From positions 4,526,001-4,590,000 of the forward strand of contig OZ245920.1 in the NCBI GenBank assembly GCA_965229685.1: a DNA stretch of 64,000 nucleotides, written 5' to 3'. Positions 52,602 through 61,717 of the stretch are shown one piece after another (the stretch's first letter is position 1; every line of letters starts with the position of its first letter). Source of the DNA: Pacificispira sp033344895 (GTDB lineage: Bacteria > Pseudomonadota > Alphaproteobacteria > UBA8366 > Aestuariispiraceae). Made by a program: the position numbers and the translations under genes. The notes below the pieces were generated by a model that saw nothing but the letters and a program-made list of their open reading frames with translations, was not told the origin of the DNA and made no database searches.

Positions 52602-55600
52602 TGCGTCGATTTCTGAAAATTGTAGGCGGAATTCTGGCCGGTGTGGTCATCCTCGTGGTCGGCGCGGTTGTCTACATCCTGAATGTCGACCTCAACGCGT
52701 GGAAACCCGAGATTCAGGAAGCGGTGCAGGAATCAACCGGCCGGCTTCTGGTGATCAATGGTCCCATCGAGTTTGAACTCGGCTCCGACACCTATCTGAA
52801 GGCAACCGACATTTCCCTGACCAACGCCGACTGGGGCAGCCGTCCCCAGATGGTGGAGGTCGGCTCGGTTGACGTCGCCTTCAAACTGTTTTCGCTGCTG
52901 GGCGATACCCCGGACATTACCCGGGTCCATGTCGACAAGGTTCGCGCGATCGTCGAAACAAACGCGCAGGGCATGAGCAATACCGATTTCGGCCGGAAAC
53001 CGGAGGACACGGAGGTTCAGGCGCCCGGCGGAGACGCGGATCTGGTTCTGCCGATCATTCGCGACCTTCGCATCGCCGACGTCGAAGTCGTGATGAAGGA
53101 CGGTGTCCAGAACACCGAAAAGACCTTCCAACTGACCGAACTGACGCTGGGCAGCGACTCCGCCGACGCGCCGCTGGCGCTCAATCTCGATGCGGCTTTC
53201 GACGATCTGGCGCTCATCATGGCCGGGGAAATGGGCTCGCTTCAGTCGATGACCGACGCCGCGCAGCCGACTCCGGTGGATTTCGTCGGCAATCTCGCGG
53301 GCATCGACGTCTCGATCATCGGCCAAATTCAGGACCTGGCCGGGCAGCAGGGAATCGATGTCACGGTCAGCGCCCTCGGTCAGGAACTGGCCGACGCGGC
53401 CAAGATTGCCGGAATTCAGGTTCCCAGCCTTGGCGGGTTCAAGGTCGACGCGACCCTGAAAGGCAGCGGCGATGCGCTGTCCGTCGACCCGCTTGTTGTG
53501 GACATTGGCAAGGCGGATGTCATTCACACGACGGTCAACGGCAGGATTGCCGACGCGCTGGGACAGGACGGCATTGATCTGTCCGTCGCCCTGAAAAGTG
53601 ACGAAGTCGGTAATCTTTCGCCGATCACCCAGGCCTTTGCCGGACAGGACGTGCCGGCGCTGGGTCCCTTGGACGTCAAGCTGCAGGTCCTCGGCGGGGT
53701 CGCCGACGGGCTGAAGGTGTCAGGCCTGAATGCGACGCTCGGTAAGGAAGACCTCATTCTGATCAACGCCGCGGGGGACATCGAGGATGTCGCCCGGCAG
53801 AAGGGCATCGCCCTCAATATCGATGTGACGTCGCCGCAGATCGGGTCCTTGACCCCGGTGGTGCAAACGGTCGCCGGCCCGGATCAGAGCATCCCGCCGC
53901 TCGGGCCGCTCAGCCTCAAGGTCGCGGTCAATGGTGGCATGACGGATGGTCTGGCCGCGGAGGGCCTGGACCTGTCCCTTGGCGGTGCCGACACGCTTCT
54001 GCTCTCCGTTACCGGTGGCGTGGCCGACCTGCTGAAGCAGGAAGGCATTGCCCTGGACATCGCCGCGAAATCGCCCGAGCTCGGAAACCTTTCCGACATT
54101 GCAGAGGCCTATTCCGGTCAACCGATCCCCGATATCGGTCCGATGAACATGACCGCCAAGGTTTCCGGCGGGATGGGATCCGGGCTGGGTCTGAGTGACA
54201 TGACGGTCGATTTCGGACGTCCTGAAACCATCAAGGTGCAGGCCAATGGCGCGGTTGCGAACCTGATGGAACAGACCGGCGTCGATCTGACCGTCAAGGC
54301 GGTCTCGCCGGAGGTTGGCAATCTTTCGCCGCTGGTCGAGGCCTTTAGCGATGCGGCGGTTCCTGCCCTGGGCCCGTTGGACATGTCCCTGCGCGTTGCC
54401 GGGGATGCCAGCGGCACGATGTCGTTGAGCGAACTGGCCCTGGCCCTGGGCAAGGCGGAAACCCTGCTGGTCGAAGCCAATGGTACGGTCGAGGATCTGG
54501 TGAAACTGTCCGGCGCCGATCTGGGCTTCAAAATTGTCTCTCCGGATCTTTCGGTTCTGTCGGACGCCGCGGGCACGGCCGTGCCGTCCATCGGTCCGGT
54601 CGATATCTCCGGCCAGATCAAGGGCGATGCCGGGGAACCGGTCTCGCTGGACCCGTTTGCCGCCAAGATCGGCGACAGCGACATTTCCGGCACCCTGACA
54701 TTTGACGGGACCGGTGACGTGCCCAGCCTCGTCGCCAATCTGTCGTCGAACCGCTTCGACCTCAAGGACGTCTCTCCGCCGTCCGAAGGGGGGCAGCAAT
54801 CTTCCGGGGGCGGCACGGCATCGGGCGGCGGTTCAGCCGCGGGCGACGGGAAACTGATCCCCAAGGACCCGCTGCCGCTGGAACTGCTGTCCTCGGTCAA
54901 CGCTGAGGTCCAGTACAAGGCCGGAACTCTGGTTGCGGTCTCGGAGATGACGGATCTTGAAATCGCCATCAGCCTGCAGAACGGCAACCTGTCGATTTCG
55001 CCCTTCAAGGCGGGGATCGGCAGCGGCAGTATCGACGGGACGATCGCCCTGGATGCCAGTCAGCAGGCTGCGCCGATCGCCGTTCGGATGACCGGCGAGA
55101 AGATGGCGCTGAGTGCCCTGCTTGCCGGTGTCGACATGCGCGACAAGATTGAAGGGCCGTTGGATGTGTCGATCGACCTCAAGGGGGCCGGTAACAATCC
55201 GCGGGCCATTGCCGCGTCTCTGGACGGCAAGTTCCAGATGAGCGTCTATGACAGCCGCGTTCTGAAAAAGGCGTTCGAGGATGCATTCGGGAGTCTCATC
55301 GCCGACATGCTGGCATCGGAAGGCGGCTGGATCGTCCTGGATTGTGCCGTCTTCGACTATGACCTGTCGAAGGGGCTGGCGGAAACCAAGGCGGGTTACA
55401 CCGCCTCCGGGCCGGTCACCGTGGCGACCCGCGGGCAGATAAATCTCGGCACCGAAGAACTCGACCTTGCGGTCAAGCCGCGTGGTGCGGGGATTGCGAC
55501 GTTGCCGCTTCAGGTTACCGGAACCTTCGCCAGCCCGTCCGTCATCCCGGACCCGACCACTGTCGGGATCGGCATCCTGACCGGTGTGTTGACCGGCGGC

Positions 55601-55798
55601 ATTGCCCCGGCCCTGCTGGCGGTGGTCGGCGACCTGCCGGAAGATCACCCGTGCCGCAAGGAAATCGCCGAAAGCCAGGAGCAGTTGCAGAACCAGCCGG
55701 AGGATACCGGCGGTGCCGCGACCAATCCGGTCGAAAACCCGGCCAAGGCCATCGAAGAAGGCATTGGCGGCGCCGTGAAGAGCCTGTTTGGGGACTGA
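52601..55798 (+). CDS. AsmA-family protein with tandem repeats (probable inter-membrane lipid-transfer type)
   Basis: 1065 residues. One N-terminal membrane helix (about 6-27) anchors a very large periplasmic part. The AsmA-type N-terminal region (AVQESTGRLLVINGPIEFEL) is followed by about six repeats of roughly 78 residues (residues about 240-720), a Ser/Gly linker (SSGGGTASGGGSAAG, about 734-748) and the AsmA C-terminal domain (SISP-like GNLSISPFKAGIGSGSIDG, LDVSIDLKGAGNNPRAIAASL). AsmA relatives such as TamB and YhdP form beta-groove bridges that help move phospholipids to the outer membrane; the same role here is inference. Last gene before a terminator. Confidence 0.88.
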   Translation: MRRFLKIVGGILAGVVILVVGAVVYILNVDLNAWKPEIQEAVQESTGRLLVINGPIEFELGSDTYLKATDISLTNADWGSRPQMVEVGSVDVAFKLFSLLGDTPDITRVHVDKVRAIVETNAQGMSNTDFGRKPEDTEVQAPGGDADLVLPIIRDLRIADVEVVMKDGVQNTEKTFQLTELTLGSDSADAPLALNLDAAFDDLALIMAGEMGSLQSMTDAAQPTPVDFVGNLAGIDVSIIGQIQDLAGQQGIDVTVSALGQELADAAKIAGIQVPSLGGFKVDATLKGSGDALSVDPLVVDIGKADVIHTTVNGRIADALGQDGIDLSVALKSDEVGNLSPITQAFAGQDVPALGPLDVKLQVLGGVADGLKVSGLNATLGKEDLILINAAGDIEDVARQKGIALNIDVTSPQIGSLTPVVQTVAGPDQSIPPLGPLSLKVAVNGGMTDGLAAEGLDLSLGGADTLLLSVTGGVADLLKQEGIALDIAAKSPELGNLSDIAEAYSGQPIPDIGPMNMTAKVSGGMGSGLGLSDMTVDFGRPETIKVQANGAVANLMEQTGVDLTVKAVSPEVGNLSPLVEAFSDAAVPALGPLDMSLRVAGDASGTMSLSELALALGKAETLLVEANGTVEDLVKLSGADLGFKIVSPDLSVLSDAAGTAVPSIGPVDISGQIKGDAGEPVSLDPFAAKIGDSDISGTLTFDGTGDVPSLVANLSSNRFDLKDVSPPSEGGQQSSGGGTASGGGSAAGDGKLIPKDPLPLELLSSVNAEVQYKAGTLVAVSEMTDLEIAISLQNGNLSISPFKAGIGSGSIDGTIALDASQQAAPIAVRMTGEKMALSALLAGVDMRDKIEGPLDVSIDLKGAGNNPRAIAASLDGKFQMSVYDSRVLKKAFEDAFGSLIADMLASEGGWIVLDCAVFDYDLSKGLAETKAGYTASGPVTVATRGQINLGTEELDLAVKPRGAGIATLPLQVTGTFASPSVIPDPTTVGIGILTGVLTGGIAPALLAVVGDLPEDHPCRKEIAESQEQLQNQPEDTGGAATNPVENPAKAIEEGIGGAVKSLFGD
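53318..54760 (+). repeat. Six tandem ~78-residue repeats encoded within the AsmA gene
   Basis: Each unit has a turn such as VPALGPLDVK, followed by strands LxVxGG, an LxLGKAETLLVxANG-like strand, VxDLxKQxGIDL and SPEVGNLSPLVEAF. The anchor proline of the turn falls at residues 275, 352, 432, 510, 588 and 662, so spacings are 77, 80, 78, 78 and 74. The copies are diverged at DNA level. Protein-level repeat, not a mobile element. Confidence 0.8.
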
Positions 55799-55821
55799 TC
55801 CGGTTGCGGACTTGAGCATTG

Positions 55822-55853
55822 GCCCCGGCTGCCCTAAGCAGCCGGGGCTTTTT
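55822..55853 (+). terminator. Intrinsic terminator after the AsmA gene
   Basis: GCCCCGGCTGC (55822-55832), loop CCTAA, GCAGCCGGGGC (55838-55848), then TTTTT. Eleven perfect base pairs. It closes the crcB-synthase-HAD-AsmA operon and lies 22 bases before the ATP12 start. Confidence 0.92.
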
Positions 55854-55875
55854 CTTTCAGGACCGGAAGGGCGAA

Positions 55876-56574
55876 ATGAAACGTTTCTACAAGGAAAGCA
55901 GTGTCGGAGAGGTCGAAGGCGGCTTCACGGTGCTGCTCGACGGCAAGACCGTTCGTACGCCGGCCAAGGCGGCGCTTGTACTGCCGACGCGGGCGCTTGC
56001 GGAGGCGGTGTCTTCGGAATGGGCGGAACAGGGGGACAAGGTCGTTCCGGATTCCATGCCGATGATGACCCTGGCCGCGACGGCCATCGATCGCGTCGCC
56101 GCCGCGCGGGGGGACGTCGCCGCAGATGCTGCGGGCTATGCCGGGTCGGATCTTCTGTGCTACCGCGCCGAAACGCCGATCGAACTGGCCCAGCGCCAGG
56201 CGGAGGGCTGGGATCCGGTGCTGGCCTGGGCTGGAGAGCGTTACGACGTTCAGTTCAACACGACTGCCGGCATCATGCCGGTTGACCAGCCGGAGGAAAC
56301 CCGCGCGCGCTTTCGGGCGGTTGCGGAATCGTTCGATGCCCATCACCTGACGGCGGTCCATGTCATGACCACGGCGACCGGATCGTTCCTGTTGGCGCTT
56401 GCGGTGGTCGAAGGCCATTGCGAACCGGCTTCCGCTTTTGCCCTGTCCCGGATCGATGAGACCTATCAGGAGGAACTGTGGGGCGTTGATGAGGAGGCGG
56501 CGGCGCGGCGCGACCGGCTGGCGCGGGAAATCGACCAGGCGCACCGCTTCCTGACCCTTCTCGCACCTGCGTAA
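55876..56574 (+). CDS. ATP12-family chaperone for F1-ATPase assembly
   Basis: 232 residues from ATG 55876 (MKRFYKESSVGEVEGGF) behind GGAAGGGCG; a longer frame from 55819 runs through the terminator. Family hallmarks: FTVLLDGKTVRTPAKAALVLP, EWAEQGDKVVPDSMPMM, and GSDLLCYRAETPIELAQRQAEGWDPVLAW. In mitochondria Atp12 protects the alpha subunit during F1 assembly; the bacterial role is inferred from that. The family is characteristic of alphaproteobacteria. Confidence 0.93.
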   Translation: MKRFYKESSVGEVEGGFTVLLDGKTVRTPAKAALVLPTRALAEAVSSEWAEQGDKVVPDSMPMMTLAATAIDRVAAARGDVAADAAGYAGSDLLCYRAETPIELAQRQAEGWDPVLAWAGERYDVQFNTTAGIMPVDQPEETRARFRAVAESFDAHHLTAVHVMTTATGSFLLALAVVEGHCEPASAFALSRIDETYQEELWGVDEEAAARRDRLAREIDQAHRFLTLLAPA

Positions 56575-56658
56575 TCGTACCGCTGGTCAGGGCCGTAACC
56601 GCCCTGTAAAACACTGGATCGAAACAAGACGAACAAACATTCGAGCGGGGGGATTCCC

Positions 56659-58191
56659 ATGCAGGACATTCTTCAACGCCTGGAGGATATGCGCGCCGGG
56701 GCCCGGATGGGCGGCGGCCAGGCCAGGATCGACGCCCAGCACGGAAAGGGCAAGCTGACCGCGCGTGAGCGCCTGGAACTGCTGCTGGACGAGGGGTCCT
56801 TCGAAGAATGGGACATGTTCGTCGAACATGACTGCACCGATTTCGGGATGGACGAAAACCGCGTGCCGGGGGATGGCGTGGTCACCGGGCACGGGCTGGT
56901 CAACGGCCGCCGAGTCTTTGTCTTTTCCCAGGACTTCACGGTCTTCGGCGGATCGCTTTCCGCAGCTCATGCCCGCAAGATCTGCAAGGTCATGGACCAG
57001 GCAATGAAGGTCGGCGTGCCGGTTATCGGCCTCAACGATTCCGGCGGCGCACGGATCCAGGAAGGCGTCGCCTCCCTGGCGGGCTATGCCGACGTGTTCC
57101 AGCGCAACGTTCTGGCGTCGGGGGTCGTGCCGCAGATTTCCATGATCATGGGTCCATGCGCCGGCGGCGCGGTCTATTCGCCGGCCATGACGGACTTCAT
57201 CTTCATGGTCCAGGACAGTTCCTACATGTTCGTGACCGGGCCGGAAGTCGTTAAGACCGTCACGAACGAGACCGTGACCGCCGAGGAACTGGGCGGCGCG
57301 TCGACCCATACGTCGAAATCCGGCGTCGCGGATCTGGCCTTCGAAAACGATGTCGAGGCGATCCTGCAGCTTCGCCGTTTCATGGGCTTCCTGCCGCTGA
57401 ACAACAAGGAACGGCCCCCGCACCGCCCGACGGACGACCCGATCGACCGGCCGGATATGTCGCTGGATACGCTGGTCCCGCCAAATCCGAACAAGCCCTA
57501 CGATATCAAGGAACTGATCCATAAGATTTCCGACGAGGGCGATTTCTTCGAGTTGCAGCCGAACAATGCGGCGAACATCGTCGTCGGCTTTGCGCGGATC
57601 GAAGGCCATCCGGTCGGCATCGTCGCCAACCAGCCGATGGTTCTGGCCGGCTGTCTGGATATCGCCAGCTCGATCAAGGCCGGCCGCTTCGTGCGCTTCT
57701 GCGATGCGTTCAACATCCCCATCGTAACCCTGGTCGACGTCCCCGGTTTCCTGCCCGGTACGGCCCAGGAATACGGCGGCATCATCAAGCACGGCGCCAA
57801 ACTGCTTTACGCCTATGCCGAGGCGACGGTGCCGAAGGTGACGGTCATCACCCGCAAGGCCTATGGCGGCGCCTATGACGTCATGGCGTCCAAGCATCTG
57901 CGCGGCGATGTGAACTATGCCTGGCCGTCCGCCGAAATCGCGGTCATGGGCCCGAAAGGTGCTGTGGAGATCATCTTCCGCGGCGACCGCGACGATCCGG
58001 AGAAACTGGCGGAGAAAGAGGCGGAATACCGCAGCAAGTTCGCCAATCCCTTCGTCGCCGGAAAGCACGGCTTCATCGACGACGTCATCATGCCCCACAA
58101 CACCCGCCGCCGCGTGGCCCGGGCGCTGTCCATGCTGCGCACCAAAGACCTGAAGAACCCGTGGAAGAAACACGGGAACATTCCGCTCTAA
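56659..58191 (+). CDS. pccB: Propionyl-CoA carboxylase beta subunit (carboxyltransferase)
   Basis: 510 residues. Transfers the carboxyl group from biotin to propionyl-CoA, making methylmalonyl-CoA. The N-terminal crotonase half has GKGKLTARERLELLLDEGSF and the oxyanion region GPCAGGAVYSPAMTDF; the C-terminal half has DVPGFLPGTAQEYGGIIKHG and RKAYGGAYDVMASKHL. It is followed by pccA after 15 bases, the standard pair. An acetyl-CoA carboxylase role is unlikely, since length and order match PCC. Confidence 0.95.
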   Translation: MQDILQRLEDMRAGARMGGGQARIDAQHGKGKLTARERLELLLDEGSFEEWDMFVEHDCTDFGMDENRVPGDGVVTGHGLVNGRRVFVFSQDFTVFGGSLSAAHARKICKVMDQAMKVGVPVIGLNDSGGARIQEGVASLAGYADVFQRNVLASGVVPQISMIMGPCAGGAVYSPAMTDFIFMVQDSSYMFVTGPEVVKTVTNETVTAEELGGASTHTSKSGVADLAFENDVEAILQLRRFMGFLPLNNKERPPHRPTDDPIDRPDMSLDTLVPPNPNKPYDIKELIHKISDEGDFFELQPNNAANIVVGFARIEGHPVGIVANQPMVLAGCLDIASSIKAGRFVRFCDAFNIPIVTLVDVPGFLPGTAQEYGGIIKHGAKLLYAYAEATVPKVTVITRKAYGGAYDVMASKHLRGDVNYAWPSAEIAVMGPKGAVEIIFRGDRDDPEKLAEKEAEYRSKFANPFVAGKHGFIDDVIMPHNTRRRVARALSMLRTKDLKNPWKKHGNIPL

Positions 58192-58206
58192 GGGGAGGCG
58201 AAAACC

Positions 58207-60216
58207 ATGTTCAAGAAGATCCTGATCGCCAACCGGGGCGAAATCGCCTGCCGCGTGATGCGCACGGCGCATAAGATGGGGATTGCCCCCGTCGCGGTCT
58301 ATTCGGAAGCCGATGCCGACGCGCTGCATGTAAAGACGGCGCTGGCGCTGGGCGGAGAGGCAGTGCCGGTCGGTCCGGCCGCGTCGTCGGAAAGCTATCT
58401 GGTCATCGACCGCATTGTGGAGGCCTGCAAGCAGACGGGCGCCGAGGCGGTGCATCCGGGCTATGGCTTTCTGAGCGAGAACAAGAATTTCGCGCTGCGC
58501 CTGGAGAAGGAAGGCATTGCCTTCATCGGTCCGCCGGTCGGCGCGATCGAGGCGATGGGCGACAAGATCGAATCCAAGAAGATCGCCCAGGCCGCAGGGG
58601 TCAACACGGTGCCCGGCCATCTGGAAGCCGTCACCGATCCCGAAGAAGCGGTTCGCATCTCAAAGGAGATCGGCTATCCCGTGATGCTGAAGGCCTCGGC
58701 GGGCGGCGGCGGTAAGGGCATGCGACTGGCCTGGAACGACGACGAAGCGCGCTCCGGCCTGGTCTCCGCCATGAACGAGGGGCGTAACAGCTTCGGCGAC
58801 GACCGCGTCTTCATCGAAAAGTTCATCGAGGAACCGCGCCATATCGAAATTCAGATCATGGCAGACGGTCATGGCAATTGCGTCTATCTGGGTGAGCGTG
58901 AATGCTCCATTCAGCGCCGCCATCAGAAAGTCATCGAGGAAGCGCCGTCTCCCTTCCTGGACGAGGCGACCCGGAAAGCGATGGGTGAACAGGCCGTCGC
59001 CCTGTCGAAACAGGTGAACTACCGGACTGCCGGGACCGTCGAATTCATCGTCGACAAGAACCGGAACTTCTATTTCCTCGAAATGAACACCCGTCTACAG
59101 GTCGAACATCCGGTGACGGAATTCGTGACCGGTTTCGACCTGGTCGAATTGATGATCCGGGTCACCAACGGCGAAAAGCTGCCTTTCACCCAGAAGGATG
59201 TGAAGCTGAAGGGCTGGGCCATTGAGGCACGTCTCTATGCCGAAGATGCCGAGCGCGGCTTCCTGCCGTCCACCGGCCGCCTGACCCGCTATATCGAACC
59301 GGGCGCCATGGACAATCGCGTGCGCGTCGATAGCGGGTGCTATGAGGGCGCCGAGATTTCCATGTTCTACGATCCGATGATCTCGAAACTGATCGTCGGC
59401 GGGAAGGACCGGGCCGAAGCCATCCAGGAGATGCGCCGGGCCATCGACGGCTATCATGTGCGCGGCCTCAGCCACAACATGCCATTTCTGGCCAATCTGG
59501 CGAAACACCCGCGTTTCGCCGAAGGGCAGATCACGACGAATTTCATTGCCGAGGAATATCCCGACGGCCTGACCGAAGAACACCTGAAACCGGAGGACCC
59601 GAGCCTGTTTGCAGCGGTCGCGGCGGTGATTCAGGATCGGGTCGAAGCACGGGAACGTCGGTTGACCGGACAGGAGGAGAACCGGGCGCCGGATCTGCCG
59701 ACGGACTACACGGTCTTCCTGGGCGACAAGGATCTGGTCGAGGTTTCCCTGCATCTGGAACGTTTGAGCGACGGGACGCGCCTGACGGTCGACGGCCGCG
59801 AAATCTATGTCGAAAGTTCCTGGAAGCCGGGTTTCCCGATCTTCCGGGGGGCGGTCGACGATGTCGAACGACTGTTCCAGATCGATCGGGACGGTGCCGG
59901 ATTCGTGCTGAGCCATGACGGCGCGCGGATCCGGGCGCTGGTGCTGGAAAGCCGGCACGCGAAGCTGCGTCGCCTGATGCCCTACAAGCCGCCGCCCGAC
60001 ATGTCGAAATTCCTGCTGTCGCCGATGCCGGGCCTGCTGGTTCGCCTGATGGTTCAGGAAGGCGATACGGTCGAAGCCGGCAAGGAACTGGCGGTTGTCG
60101 AGGCGATGAAGATGGAGAACGTTCTGCGCGCGACCAGCGGTGGAACCGTCCTCAAGGCTCACGCGGCCGAGGGCGACAGTCTGGCCGTCGACCAGCCGAT
60201 CCTGGAATTCGAATGA
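58207..60216 (+). CDS. pccA: Propionyl-CoA carboxylase alpha subunit (biotin carboxylase plus biotin carrier)
   Basis: 669 residues. The biotin carboxylase domain (about 1-445) opens MFKKILIANRGEIACRVMRTA, with the ATP-grasp loop KASAGGGGKGMRLAW and ERECSIQRRHQKVIEEAPSP. The BT interface domain of PCC-type enzymes spans about 450-590. The C-terminal biotin carrier has the biotinylation site EAMKMEN (K635). It works with PccB as an alpha6-beta6 complex in propionate, odd-chain and branched amino acid catabolism. It converges with the ligase gene 37 bases later. Confidence 0.96.
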   Translation: MFKKILIANRGEIACRVMRTAHKMGIAPVAVYSEADADALHVKTALALGGEAVPVGPAASSESYLVIDRIVEACKQTGAEAVHPGYGFLSENKNFALRLEKEGIAFIGPPVGAIEAMGDKIESKKIAQAAGVNTVPGHLEAVTDPEEAVRISKEIGYPVMLKASAGGGGKGMRLAWNDDEARSGLVSAMNEGRNSFGDDRVFIEKFIEEPRHIEIQIMADGHGNCVYLGERECSIQRRHQKVIEEAPSPFLDEATRKAMGEQAVALSKQVNYRTAGTVEFIVDKNRNFYFLEMNTRLQVEHPVTEFVTGFDLVELMIRVTNGEKLPFTQKDVKLKGWAIEARLYAEDAERGFLPSTGRLTRYIEPGAMDNRVRVDSGCYEGAEISMFYDPMISKLIVGGKDRAEAIQEMRRAIDGYHVRGLSHNMPFLANLAKHPRFAEGQITTNFIAEEYPDGLTEEHLKPEDPSLFAAVAAVIQDRVEARERRLTGQEENRAPDLPTDYTVFLGDKDLVEVSLHLERLSDGTRLTVDGREIYVESSWKPGFPIFRGAVDDVERLFQIDRDGAGFVLSHDGARIRALVLESRHAKLRRLMPYKPPPDMSKFLLSPMPGLLVRLMVQEGDTVEAGKELAVVEAMKMENVLRATSGGTVLKAHAAEGDSLAVDQPILEFE

Positions 60217-60253
60217 CGGGATGACATGCAGGGAGCGGCTGCGCTCCCCGTGT

Positions 60254-61717
60254 CTACTGCGCCCGGTCCCGCCGGTTCAGGGCGTCCAGTACCTTCTGGC
60301 GCTGGATCTTGCCGCTCGCTGTCCGGGGAATTTTCCGGGTCGTGAAGATGTTGATTCTCCCGATCAATTCGGGAAGCGTCGAAGAGACGAGCTCGGCCAC
60401 CGCGTCGAAGGGCAGGTCCGCCTCGCTGACCAGGGCAACCCAGGCCTCGTTCTCCCCCTGGGCGTTGGGGCGGGCAAGGACACAGGCATCCTCGAACTCC
60501 GCCAGGGCGGTAAGCTTCCTTTCGTATTCCTCCGCCGGGAATTTCAGGCCACCGACATTGAGCAGGGAATCATCCCGTCCGAGAATCCGGAAACGGCCCG
60601 CTTCCGGCTGGACACCAATGTCTCCGGGATAGAACCAGCCATCGTGAAACTTCTCGGTGGTGGCCTGCGGATTGTAGATGTAGCCGGCGACCATCCCGGT
60701 CTTGCGGATACGGACCGTCCCTTCCTCTCCCACAGGAAGAGGCGTGTGATCGGCGTCGACGATCTGAACCTCCGATCCGGGGCAGCAGCAATGGCTGCCA
60801 TCCGGCAGACGAACAGCAATGGTGCCAAGCTCGTTCGTGGCATAGGTCTCGAACAGCCGGATATCCGGTCGCAGTTCCAGGAGCCGCGCGCGTATCGGGT
60901 CGGGGATCGCGCCGCCGTAGGAGGTGACCGTCAGCCCCTGCGGTAGTGCACGTATCGTCTTTTCCGCCTGAAGGGTCGTGAAGTGAAACGGCAGAACCGC
61001 CGTATGGGTTGCTTCCAGAACCGACAGATTGTCCCAGAACCCGCCCAGGTCCACATGAATGCTGGTCCCACCGGCCCTGAGACAGGCTGAAGCCTGAAAC
61101 TGGGCGCCCTGGAACGTATAGGGCATGCTGTGCACGAAGCGGGAGCCGGTTGAAAAACCGACCATCCACTGGATCACATCCAGGCGCGGTTCGGTCTGGC
61201 CCTGGGTGATGGCAATCACCTTGGGCGCGCCGGTGGTCCCGGAACTCGTCACCATGCGATAGACCGCCTGCGGGTCAGCCGGCGTTTCCGGAGGGGCGAC
61301 GTCATCGGACCGCGCGGCCCAGATTCCCTCGATGCGCCGCGACGGGCGTGTCTTGTCCGCTGCGAACCGGTCGACCAGGATCAGATCGGCATGCGACAGC
61401 ATCTCCGCGTGATCCTGCTGCTGGGCATCCGGCAGGAAGGTTGCGCTCGCCACACCCAGCCGCTCCAAGGCCAGGAGCAGGGACATGTGATCGATCAAGC
61501 CCGTCCACTCGACACAGGCGAGATCGCCCGGCTGGAGGCCGGATTCGGCCAGGGCGCCGGCCGCAATGCGAACCCGTTCCTGCAACTCGGCGAAAGTCAG
61601 CGACCTGTCCTTCCCGACCAGTGCCGTGGCCCGCGGACGAAGGGCCGCGTGAAAAGCCAGATAGTCGCCGGTTCGGGCGACACCGTCTTGCGGCTTTGTC
61701 GGGGCGGGGTCAGGCAC
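60254..61717 (-). CDS. AMP-forming acyl-CoA synthetase/ligase-family enzyme
   Basis: 487 residues, ANL superfamily. Phosphate loop VTSSGTTGAPKVI, A5-type YATNELG (in place of YGxTE), A7 DGWFYPGDIG, hinge ILGRDDSLLNVGG, and the A10 lysine in IPRTASGKIQRQ. All catalytic segments are present, so it should adenylate a carboxylic acid and probably form a CoA thioester. It is shorter than typical fatty-acyl ligases (about 540-560). It overlaps the dehydrogenase gene upstream by eight bases, so the two are coupled. The substrate is unknown; aryl or small branched acids are plausible given the divergent decarboxylase. Confidence 0.85.
   Translation of the reverse strand: MPDPAPTKPQDGVARTGDYLAFHAALRPRATALVGKDRSLTFAELQERVRIAAGALAESGLQPGDLACVEWTGLIDHMSLLLALERLGVASATFLPDAQQQDHAEMLSHADLILVDRFAADKTRPSRRIEGIWAARSDDVAPPETPADPQAVYRMVTSSGTTGAPKVIAITQGQTEPRLDVIQWMVGFSTGSRFVHSMPYTFQGAQFQASACLRAGGTSIHVDLGGFWDNLSVLEATHTAVLPFHFTTLQAEKTIRALPQGLTVTSYGGAIPDPIRARLLELRPDIRLFETYATNELGTIAVRLPDGSHCCCPGSEVQIVDADHTPLPVGEEGTVRIRKTGMVAGYIYNPQATTEKFHDGWFYPGDIGVQPEAGRFRILGRDDSLLNVGGLKFPAEEYERKLTALAEFEDACVLARPNAQGENEAWVALVSEADLPFDAVAELVSSTLPELIGRINIFTTRKIPRTASGKIQRQKVLDALNRRDRAQ

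Noticed and set aside
60231..60248. Hairpin GGGAGCG/CGCTCCC between pccA and the ligase gene as a terminator
   Set aside because: The stem is only seven base pairs with no T-run on either strand; it may be incidental, although its position between convergent genes is suggestive.
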